Positions 53,386 through 64,000 of a stretch of 64,000 bases of DNA are shown here, piece after piece (within the stretch, counting starts at the first letter, position 1; each line of letters starts with the position of its first letter). This DNA is from Bacillus nitratireducens. GTDB lineage: Bacteria; Bacillota; Bacilli; Bacillales; Bacillaceae_G. The DNA is taken from positions 1-64,000 of the forward strand of contig NZ_MAOC01000007.1 of assembly GCF_001884135.1 (NCBI RefSeq), written 5' to 3'. Below the pieces are notes generated by a model. That model was given only the letters and a program-made list of their open reading frames with translations. It was not told where the DNA came from and did no database searches. The translations under genes and the position numbers were made by a program.

Positions 53386-55305
53386 ATGAAGAATAAAATA
53401 AATTTACAAATGCAAAATATAAGCTTTGTTTTAATAATTGCTTTAGCAGTATGGTTAAAAACATATCTTATTACGCGATTCAGTTTTGATTTAAAAATTG
53501 AGTCTTCTACACAAGAACTTATTTTGTTTATTAGCCCTCTCGCTGCATCGTTAGCATTTGTTGGATTAGCATTATTTGCAACCGGTGAAAAGAGAAATTA
53601 TATAGCGCTATGTATTAATCTCTTATTAACAATCGTACTTGTTGGGAATGTAATGTTCTATGATTTTTATAATGATTTCGTTACGTTACCAGTACTTGGA
53701 CAAACATCAAACTTTGGCCAATTAGGCGGCAGTATTATAGAAATATTGAACTACAAAATTATACTCGCATTCGTAGACATTATTTTCTTCTTTATTTTAT
53801 TAAAAAAGAAAGCAATAGTCTTTAAAACAGAACGTGTAACTCATTCTGCACGCTTATTATATTTTCTTTTAACGATTGGTGTCTTTTTTGCGAATCTACA
53901 TCTTGCAGAAAAAGAACGACCTGAATTATTAACGAGATCCTTCGACCGCGTAATGCTTGTGAAAAATTTAGGACTATACACTCATCAAGTATATGATTTA
54001 ACACTACAAGTAAAAGCAGGATCCCAAAAGGCACTTGCAGATAGTAGTAAATTACAAGAAACTGAAAACTACGTAAAAGCAAACCAAAGTGAACCAAATC
54101 CTAATATGTTTGGTGCAGCGAAAGGAAAAAACGTAATTGTCGTTACTCTTGAATCCTTGCAAACCTTTTTAATAGGTGCATCCGTCAATGGCCAAGAAGT
54201 TACACCGTTCTTGAATGAATTCATAAATGAAAGCTATTACTTTGATAACTTTTTCCACCAAACTGGGCAAGGAAAAACATCAGATTCTGAATTTCTAATA
54301 GATACATCGTTGTATCCATTAAATCGAGGAGCTGTATTCTTCACGCACGGTAACAACGATTATACTGCCACTCCAGAAATTTTACGTCAGCAAGGCTATT
54401 TCACTTCTGTATTCCATGCGAATAACGCAACATTTTGGAATCGTAATATCATGTACTCTGCTCTTGGTTATGATCGTTACTATAATGAACTTGATTACAA
54501 AATTACACCCGAAACAAATTTAAATTGGGGATTAAAAGATATCGAATACTTTGATCAATCGGTAGATATATTAAAAACTGTTGATCAACCATTTTATGCT
54601 CGTTTCCTTACTTTAACAAATCATTATCCATTTACGTATGATGAAGATACAAAATTCATTGAACCATACAACTCTGGTAATGGCGTATTTGATCGTTATA
54701 TCGTAACAGCACGTTACTTAGACGAATCAATTAAAAAATTTATTGAGCGTCTAAAAGCCGAGGGAATGTATGATGATTCTATTATTGTGTTATATGGTGA
54801 TCATTATGGCATTTCTGAAAAACATAATCGCGCAATGGCACAGTTTTTAGAAAAAGATCAAATAACAGAATTTGATACTTTAAATTTACAACGCACACCT
54901 CTATATATTCATATCCCTGGCCAAACAGAAGGTCAAACTATTTCAAAGCCTACGGGACAAATCGATATGAAACCTACTATTCTAAATTTATTAGGGATTG
55001 ATACTACTAACGATATCCGTTTTGGCCATGATATGTTTTCAGATGAATATACCGGTTTTGTTGTTTTACGTGATGGTAGCTTTATTACAGACAAGTATGC
55101 ATACACAAACAATACTTTCTATGACCGCATAACAGGTGAAATTGTAGATTTACCAAAAAAAGAAGCACAAGCACTCATTAACCGTGCACAAAATGAGTTA
55201 CGAATGTCTGACAAAATTATTGAAGGCGATTTATTACGTTTCTCAGAAAGTAATAAAATTAAAACTGGAGAAGTAAAAACTAAAATTAAAGAAACTGAAA
55301 AGTAA
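53386..55305 (+). CDS. Lipoteichoic acid synthase family protein (LtaS-type)
   Basis: A 639-residue polyglycerolphosphate synthase. Five N-terminal spans (to about 185) anchor an extracellular sulfatase-like domain. [13 protein letters not shown] holds a metal-binding Glu, the catalytic Thr lies in HQTGQGKTSDSEF, and the late metal site is VLYGDHYGISEKHN. It polymerises glycerol phosphate from phosphatidylglycerol onto a glycolipid. B. cereus-group genomes have several paralogues; I cannot say which this is. Strong terminator follows. Confidence 0.95.
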   Translation: MKNKINLQMQNISFVLIIALAVWLKTYLITRFSFDLKIESSTQELILFISPLAASLAFVGLALFATGEKRNYIALCINLLLTIVLVGNVMFYDFYNDFVTLPVLGQTSNFGQLGGSIIEILNYKIILAFVDIIFFFILLKKKAIVFKTERVTHSARLLYFLLTIGVFFANLHLAEKERPELLTRSFDRVMLVKNLGLYTHQVYDLTLQVKAGSQKALADSSKLQETENYVKANQSEPNPNMFGAAKGKNVIVVTLESLQTFLIGASVNGQEVTPFLNEFINESYYFDNFFHQTGQGKTSDSEFLIDTSLYPLNRGAVFFTHGNNDYTATPEILRQQGYFTSVFHANNATFWNRNIMYSALGYDRYYNELDYKITPETNLNWGLKDIEYFDQSVDILKTVDQPFYARFLTLTNHYPFTYDEDTKFIEPYNSGNGVFDRYIVTARYLDESIKKFIERLKAEGMYDDSIIVLYGDHYGISEKHNRAMAQFLEKDQITEFDTLNLQRTPLYIHIPGQTEGQTISKPTGQIDMKPTILNLLGIDTTNDIRFGHDMFSDEYTGFVVLRDGSFITDKYAYTNNTFYDRITGEIVDLPKKEAQALINRAQNELRMSDKIIEGDLLRFSESNKIKTGEVKTKIKETEK

Positions 55306-55316
55306 TCTATATAAGG

Positions 55317-55352
55317 AAAGGGAGCAACTTATTAAAAGTTGCTCCCTTTTTA
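55317..55352 (+). terminator. Terminator after LtaS-type gene
   Basis: AAAGGGAGCAACTT and AAGTTGCTCCCTTT arms around ATTAA, then TTAC. Confidence 0.9.
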
Positions 55353-55405
55353 CTTTCTTATAACACATGGTGCAATTTCATATAAAAAACTGATATATTT
55401 TACTT

Positions 55406-58189
55406 TTATTCTATGCTTGTTTCTAAAGTTACATCTGTATAGGTATTATCATCACCTATATTTAAAATTACTTCACATTGACGTAATCTCAATTCAAAGA
55501 GCTTTATAGGATCATGGTAAACTTCAGGGTTTGATTTCATTTTATGCAATTTATCTTGTTTTTCTTTTATTTCTAAATGAGTGTTTTCTATAGCTTGTTC
55601 CAACGCACCAAATGGATTTCTAAAGAACATATTAATATCCCGCTCTTGTGTGTTTTCAAACAGCTCAAATTGCAAGAAAAACTTCTTCATAATAGAAGCC
55701 GTTACATCGGTATAATCTTCATTTTCTAAATACTGTTTGTATTTGTTATATAGCATAGCTTTATTTTTAGGAAGAACTCCAAATAATTTACCGGCACTTT
55801 TCAGTAAAAATTGCGCTGGCGTAAATCGGCGTAAAATATTTACTTCTTCCATTTGTATTCTAGTTGTCATTCTGTCAGTATCTCTGCGCCAGTCATCAAT
55901 TACTTTAAAGTCACATTCTAACTGTATTCGATTTTCTCCAAATAAAGAATTAAGTCCTTCACTGGTTTCTTCTAAGTACAATTGACTTTGAAGGAGCTCA
56001 TTATTAGAGGTCGCAATCCAATTTTGCATAGAGCGAGCAAGATTAGGTAATACAGTTTGTTCTAGATATTGTTGCACTCTTCCATTCATCGCTGTGTTTA
56101 GTTCAATATCAATGTGACTAAAATCGCTTTCTTCACTAATTAAATCGGAACAACTCTTCAATAGTTTCGGAATATGTTCTGTAAGATCATTAGTAATTTC
56201 GTTTTTCATCGTACGATATGATTCTGTAATTAAATGAATTTTTTCCTTCTCAAAAGCAGTAAGGTTATTAATACAACCATTAAGTTTAACTAACATATCT
56301 TCATTCCAATTAATAGAATCCACTAGATTTTTTTCCCTCTCGACGCGTTTATCCAAAAGATATGTAATTGTTTTTCGAATGAAAAACAATAGCTTTTCAG
56401 TACGTTCTGCATCGATATTTTTATAGTTAAAGTTAAAATGAATAAACTCAGTTAAATCGTTTAGTTGTTTACTATTTGTATATAACGAAGAATAAGGGAA
56501 AACCCTTGCATTAGGGAAATATGTGTTAATTCTCACTTGCGTATCTTGTATAACTCTTTTTGCTTCTGCTTCATTGTAAATGTTATCGATTTTATTTAAT
56601 AAAAAATGCACTTGTAGATTTGGTGTATGTTCTTGGATACTTAATAGAATGTCACGTTCTTTGTCAGTAAAAGGTGAATCCGCATTCAATACGAATAACA
56701 ATTCATCTACAGAATTTAAATATTCAAACACCTCATCTCTCGCATCATTGTTCCTATTAAAGCTAGGTGTAACAACGAATGTAAGTTTATTTTTACTTAA
56801 AAATCTGCATGGTAACTTAAATTCAACACATGCTCTATCTCTGTATGTTTGACGGTGTACTGCCATCATGTTATGGAAATCAGAAAAATTCTCAGTTGTT
56901 GTAATTTCCGAATCTGTTATAGCGTTAATTTCTGTATAAGCGTCATTTTTAAAAACAACTACATTTGAGATTGAGTTTTCTAATATATTTTCTCCTAAAA
57001 TAGAGTTAATAAATGACGCTTTTCCGTTTCCTGAAGTTCCAGTTACTAATAGGCGATTTGTTCTTAAATCTGCAAGCTCGCCAACTAACCAGCTAAATCG
57101 GTGACCCATTTCTAAATCATATTCTTGTGCCCAGTATGTAATAGATTCAAAAAGATGTAAACTATACTCTAATCCATTCACATGATTAATAGAATATGAC
57201 AGTAGGTTTTCCGCATCTTTTATATCCGCTGAATCTATTTTAGAAGGGAAAATCTCATCCCATGCCAATACTGCTGCAGATGGAAATACAGCATGAGAGG
57301 GATTGACTACCTTTAACCAATTTGTTAACAGATTTGGAATGATATCGTGTAATTGTCTAAGCATATATTGACCTTGAATTAATTCAAAGTATGTTTCTTC
57401 GTAAAGAGAAGAAATTTCGTCCCATATATCGGACGAACGTATTTCGATATGTATGAAAAATTCATTTATTGTGTTAAGCCATAATAAGTAATTTTGTTCA
57501 TCTTTATAGCTGCGCCAAAGTGATGAGACTATTTGCGTAAATTGTACTTGATCTACATTATTTAATGTTATTAATACTTTATAAAAATAATCTGGTGAAA
57601 TATTTTTAGTAAATCCTTTATCGATATATTCTTTTAGAACCTCAAACCACGGATAAGATTCTGTTCGAATTAACTCGTTCACAGCAAGCTCTACTGCACT
57701 ATCAAAATCTTGCTGTTCTTCATAAAAGGAACGTGCAATTGTTGTGACGTTTGGATAATCGGGATTTAAAGAAACCGCTTCTTTTATAACAGCGAAAGCT
57801 GAATCAAAATTATTTTGCTCGATGTAAAGAGACAGTAATTGCAGTACAATTTCGGTCATCAGTATTTTGTTATCAGTAGTAATGGAAGTATACACATTTT
57901 CAGCAACTGATAATTGGTTAAGTTCGAAGTAAGCATCCGCAATATTTTTTTGTGCCCATGGCGCGAATTCATTACTAACTTTCTCCCATTTAAAAATAGC
58001 TGCTTCAAAATCTTGATGGTGATAATAAAATTCACCTTGTGCAAAACGAATATAAGATCCATCAGAAATCTCATTTTTTTCTTCGTTTACATAAGCTTCT
58101 CCAAGTACTTGAAGAGGTGGGTGCGTTTCATTCTCCATTAGGAATGTTTCATAATACATCTTTTTTATTAATTGTTTTTCTAATCTCAT
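55406..58189 (-). CDS. TPR plus dynamin-like GTPase-family protein with altered motifs
   Basis: About 927 residues. The N-terminal ~200 residues look like tetratricopeptide repeats (YIRFAQGEFYYHHQDFEAAIFKWEKV, NIADAYFELNQLSVAENVY). A GTPase domain begins near residue 378: the P-loop GTSGNGKAS (about 384-392) has Ala where Ser/Thr normally binds Mg2+, the G3 position reads VTPS instead of DTPG (near 471), while NKID (G4, near 531) is intact. Long helical stretches follow, as in bacterial dynamins that bend or fuse membranes. Whether it hydrolyses GTP is uncertain. Start ATG 58189 after GGGGG; GTG at 58201 also possible. Confidence 0.78.
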   Translation of the reverse strand: MRLEKQLIKKMYYETFLMENETHPPLQVLGEAYVNEEKNEISDGSYIRFAQGEFYYHHQDFEAAIFKWEKVSNEFAPWAQKNIADAYFELNQLSVAENVYTSITTDNKILMTEIVLQLLSLYIEQNNFDSAFAVIKEAVSLNPDYPNVTTIARSFYEEQQDFDSAVELAVNELIRTESYPWFEVLKEYIDKGFTKNISPDYFYKVLITLNNVDQVQFTQIVSSLWRSYKDEQNYLLWLNTINEFFIHIEIRSSDIWDEISSLYEETYFELIQGQYMLRQLHDIIPNLLTNWLKVVNPSHAVFPSAAVLAWDEIFPSKIDSADIKDAENLLSYSINHVNGLEYSLHLFESITYWAQEYDLEMGHRFSWLVGELADLRTNRLLVTGTSGNGKASFINSILGENILENSISNVVVFKNDAYTEINAITDSEITTTENFSDFHNMMAVHRQTYRDRACVEFKLPCRFLSKNKLTFVVTPSFNRNNDARDEVFEYLNSVDELLFVLNADSPFTDKERDILLSIQEHTPNLQVHFLLNKIDNIYNEAEAKRVIQDTQVRINTYFPNARVFPYSSLYTNSKQLNDLTEFIHFNFNYKNIDAERTEKLLFFIRKTITYLLDKRVEREKNLVDSINWNEDMLVKLNGCINNLTAFEKEKIHLITESYRTMKNEITNDLTEHIPKLLKSCSDLISEESDFSHIDIELNTAMNGRVQQYLEQTVLPNLARSMQNWIATSNNELLQSQLYLEETSEGLNSLFGENRIQLECDFKVIDDWRRDTDRMTTRIQMEEVNILRRFTPAQFLLKSAGKLFGVLPKNKAMLYNKYKQYLENEDYTDVTASIMKKFFLQFELFENTQERDINMFFRNPFGALEQAIENTHLEIKEKQDKLHKMKSNPEVYHDPIKLFELRLRQCEVILNIGDDNTYTDVTLETSIE

Positions 58190-58202
58190 CTTTTCCCCCA
58201 CT

Positions 58203-58230
58203 ATATCTCAAAAATACATTTTTGAGATAT
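58203..58230. promoter_or_regulatory. 28-bp palindrome upstream of the dynamin-like gene
   Basis: ATATCTCAAAAA, loop TACA, TTTTTGAGATAT: perfect 12-bp arms just upstream of the ribosome site. A consensus -35 (TTGACA, minus strand) partly overlaps its outer edge, so it may be an operator. Confidence 0.55.
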
Positions 58231-58772
58231 GTCAATACTTTTTTGTATGTATGCTTTTTATCTTAACAAAGATTTCCTTTTGGAAAATTTCATTTTCCTT
58301 TCATTTTTCAAGTAAGATTGAATTTTTATGAGAAAAGTTTCAGTTTTTTTTCAATTCCCTTTCAGTTGTGAAACAACATTAAATGTTCCTAATAACCTAA
58401 TAACACTATAATATTCCACATTATATTATCAGGAAAACTATATATATATTACATTATAAAAACAATCTATAACGAATATATATGCATTGTTTGTTTCACT
58501 GATAAATAAAAGAACTCATCACATAATGGTTATTAGATAGACCAATATGCTACGTCCCCTCAGAATTTCGAACATACCACGATAACTTAAACAACAATAA
58601 TAGTGAACGGCTATCATTACAATATTTTTCTCCAATTGTTTTCCTTGGAAATATTTCAGTAGTTACGTAATTAAATTCCATTAACCTATATAAATAACTA
58701 GTCCAAAAAAAATCTATATGCATATCATGTTATAGTAAAGAATTCAGGAAATCCTAAAAAGGAGGCATTTTC
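58231..58772. other. AT-rich intergenic region
   Basis: Divergent upstream regions of the dynamin-like gene and the 61-aa gene. Very AT-rich with no open frame that has a ribosome site. I see nothing else in it. Confidence 0.5.
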
Positions 58773-58958
58773 ATGTTTGAAGATAAATCTAAAATAAATT
58801 ACCCATATGAATTTACCGAAACTACAACAGTCCCTCTAAAAAATCCTATCAATAAAAATTTCAAAAATAGCTCTGGTACACATACTTTCCCAATTAAAAA
58901 ACACTATAAAGAACAGGTGCTATATACTGAAAAAATTAATAATAATAAAAATAAATAA
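58773..58958 (+). CDS. Small basic protein of unknown function
   Basis: A 61-residue Lys/Asn-rich protein (MFEDKSKINYPYEFTETTTV...). A perfect AAGGAGG lies 7 nt before the ATG, and a hairpin with AGATTCTTA/TAAGAATCT arms follows, which argues for a real gene. No signal, membrane span or Cys; it is probably disordered. Strong ribosome sites on short lysine-rich frames are common for spore-specific small proteins, but this is only a guess. Confidence 0.6.
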   Translation: MFEDKSKINYPYEFTETTTVPLKNPINKNFKNSSGTHTFPIKKHYKEQVLYTEKINNNKNK

Positions 58959-59065
58959 TCATATAGATTCTTATAACAATTAACAAAGTAAGAATCTATG
59001 TTTAGCCGTGCATAGTTACGCTTTTAATAATGTACAACCTTTATTTTAAAATCCACGTACCTTTT

Positions 59066-59093
59066 AAAAAGTGCTGATATACAGCGCTTTTTT
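59066..59093 (+). terminator. Plus-strand terminator downstream of the 61-aa gene
   Basis: AAGTGCTG, loop ATATA, CAGCGCTT, then TTTT. One wobble pair. Confidence 0.72.
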
Positions 59094-59233
59094 ATACATA
59101 GATAAATTAAAGTTTCCTTAGTCTAGAAATGCATTACTTGCATTATTAAATATCATGCACTCAAATTTTAATAAAACAACAAAATTACTCCCTCCGAATC
59201 TCATTCAACACTTAACTTTACATATGAACAAAT

Positions 59234-59267
59234 AAAAACGTAGAAATTAATTATTTCTACGTTTTTA
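59234..59267 (-). terminator. Terminator of the bgl operon
   Basis: AAAAACGTAGAAAT and ATTTCTACGTTTTT arms around a short loop. Confidence 0.85.
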
Positions 59268-59348
59268 TATTTACCTACAATATCTGTACCGTGATGAAGA
59301 ACTCCCTCCATCATAGCTACACCCCTGTGACTACGCCATCTACACTAT

Positions 59349-60779
<1,431 letters not shown>

Positions 60780-60859
60780 TCATTCCTCCAATCTCGAAGT
60801 ATTATTCTTAATAACCGTGTATAGAAAACTTTTCCGCCTAGATTTGGCCGTCTTTGGCA

Positions 60860-62791
<1,932 letters not shown>

Positions 62792-62834
62792 TCAATCCTC
62801 CATTTTTTCTTGTATTTATTTACAGAAATAGTGA

Positions 62835-62862
62835 AGGTCTGGCCAACTTAATGTTACCATCC
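62835..62862 (-). promoter_or_regulatory. Candidate RAT (antiterminator RNA) site in bglP leader
   Basis: On the minus strand GGATGGTAACATTAAGT continued by TGGCCAGACC. It resembles the ribonucleic antiterminator of LicT/SacT targets (GGATTGTTAC ... GGCAAAACC) at both conserved ends but is degenerate. I find no strong terminator overlapping it. Confidence 0.35.
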
Positions 62863-62912
62863 AGCTATGTATTGCATGTTTACAGTCATCACCACCTTTC
62901 ATGTTCTTTTAC

Positions 62913-63755
62913 CTATCTACTCGACTCCCGAACTACCTTTGCTACATGAATAGTCAAATAAATCATTTCATTTGAAGTTAAATAATGTCCGTATTTCTTT
63001 TGGATAAATAGTTGAATCTTTGAAACACATTCAAACTCTTTCATATACTTATTTTTAATAATCTCAAATAACTCTTCATCAGATTCATCACTGTATGTGC
63101 TATTCGTAATTAGCCGGGAAGCAAAAAACTTTAAATGGCTAATAAAACGATAAAAGGAAACCGATTCTTCTATAATCTCAATACCAAAATGAACCCTTAC
63201 AATTGTCAGCACTTCTTGAATCAACTGTGTGATCTCATGTACGATTGGCTGTTCTTTATGCAACTGAGCGTTTACAATATGAAAAGCAATAAAACCTGCT
63301 TCATCATCAGGTAAACGAATGTGCGTCTCTCTTTCAATAATATCCAGTGCTTTCATTCCAATATTAAATTCATCTTTATAAAATCGTTTTATTTCCCATA
63401 GCAGTGCATTTTTAATCTGAATTCCTTCTTTAATCCTTTGAATTGCATTATGCATGTGATCACTCAATGAAATATAAATACCTTCATTGAGTTTTTTACC
63501 TAATTTTCTTTGAGCATATCCAATAATTTCATCTGAGAGTTTCATATGCTCAATGGGTATGTTATTTAGCAATTCTTGTAATTTATTAGATATATCTTGA
63601 TTGGCTATGCGAAAAATTTTGTTTACCTTACTTTCATCAATCACATCACCTTTTGATTTTTGATAGCCTATTCCTTTTCCCATAACAATTATCTATTTTC
63701 CATTTTTATCCTCCGTAATAACGACATTGTTATTTAGATTCCTTTTAACTTCCAT
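62913..63755 (-). pseudogene. licT: BglG/LicT-family antiterminator interrupted by an amber codon
   Basis: The full frame from ATG 63755 (GGAG 8 nt upstream) reads MEVKRNLNNNVVITEDKNGK, then an in-frame TAG at 63693-63695, then IIVMGKGIGYQKSKGD and a normal LicT. Total 281 codons, the usual LicT length. The RNA-binding CAT domain (about 1-55) is split by the stop; PRD1 (SLSDHMHNAI, LPDDEAGFIAFHIVNAQL) and PRD2 (LFIQKKYGHYLTSNEMIYLTIHVA) are intact with their regulatory His residues. Only restart at the ATG at 63683, with no ribosome site, would give a product lacking the first half of the CAT domain. Either a recent nonsense mutation or a readthrough or sequencing issue. Confidence 0.8.
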
Positions 63756-63818
63756 ATATTTCACTCCAATCAAGGATATTTTAGTATGGATTTATCATAT
63801 ATTATTCCGATATAACAT

Positions 63819-63886
63819 AAAAAAGCCCATCCATTAAAATGCATAGAAGTACCTAAAAACTTCTCTGCACACTAATGAATAGGCTT
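63819..63886 (-). terminator. Long hairpin upstream of licT
   Basis: On the minus strand, arms of ~28 bp with a few mismatches (AAGCC...AGAAGT / ACTTCT...GGCTT), loop TTTTAGGT, followed by TTTTT. Lies ~65 bp before the licT ATG: end of an upstream unit or an attenuator in the licT leader. Confidence 0.65.
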
Positions 63887-64000
63887 AGCTTGTATTAAAA
63901 CAATTACTACCCAATTCCATTGATATACGTACATAATATCCTAAATTTAAAATTTCGTCAACGCCGTTAATGGCACAAATCTACAAAAGGAATACTACCG

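Larger units (their letters stand above)
58959..59348. other. Intergenic region with terminators
   Basis: Contains the hairpin of the 61-aa gene, a plus-strand terminator at 59066-59093 and the bglA terminator at 59234-59267. No coding sequence supported. Confidence 0.5.

Overview
The window is low-GC Firmicute chromosome and almost certainly comes from the Bacillus cereus group (B. cereus / B. thuringiensis / B. anthracis). Signs of this are the BclA-type collagen-like exosporium protein next to hfq-miaA, a bacillithiol deacetylase gene, paired AdaA/AdaB repair genes, a YfmQ-family protein, GGAGG-type ribosome sites with many GTG/TTG starts, and intrinsic terminators after most units. Most genes lie on the minus strand. 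I see no rRNA, tRNA, CRISPR array, complete insertion sequence or prophage.

Layout. 1-3.2 kb: 3' end of a collagen-like exosporium protein, hfq, miaA, a small conserved gene, and a secreted SH3/3D cell-wall protein. 3.5-7.2 kb: fructose operon fruR-fruK-fruA. 7.2-15.7 kb: iron-type alcohol dehydrogenase, DUF420 membrane protein, two small unknowns, an amino-acid permease and an M20 amidohydrolase sharing a CodY-like upstream motif, a phosphoesterase, a formate/nitrite-type channel, HU and an acetyltransferase. 15.8-27.4 kb is a metal-homeostasis block: copA, copZ and csoR each with a CsoR-like box; then arsR-gpmA-ferredoxin-CDF exporter with strong palindromes at the arsR promoter; then a Fur-controlled ferric-siderophore ABC importer plus esterase (feuABC-like). 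27.4-29.5 kb: DNA repair (exoA, adaA, adaB). 29.6-31.2 kb: an AT-rich islet with a secreted toxin-like protein and a small acidic immunity candidate that has no ATG/GTG/TTG start. 31.2-38.6 kb: pepT, a YczE-like membrane protein, a phosphatase, a hydrolase, a VOC protein and a membrane-bound PAS-GGDEF-EAL protein. 38.7-42 kb: UDP-sugar cluster (4,6-dehydratase, reductase, small unknown, MurG-like transferase). 42.3-51 kb: DUF2515 and a deeply overlapping CBO0543-type gene, YfmQ, a MocR-CidA/B operon, a hydrolase-BshB2-small membrane protein group, a decayed GntR/UTRA regulator and a chemotaxis receptor. 51.5-58.2 kb: FAD oxidoreductase, lipoteichoic acid synthase, and a TPR plus dynamin-like protein with altered GTPase motifs. 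58.7-64 kb: a small unknown gene and a beta-glucoside operon (licT-bglP-bglA) whose antiterminator gene carries an in-frame amber codon.

The most interesting points are: (i) the ArsR-type metal sensor coupled to a cofactor-dependent phosphoglycerate mutase, a ferredoxin and a cation exporter; (ii) the secreted toxin/immunity pair with a non-canonical immunity start; (iii) the amber-interrupted licT; (iv) the dynamin-like protein with non-consensus G1 and G3 motifs. All functional statements come from reading the sequence and from family knowledge recalled without database searches.
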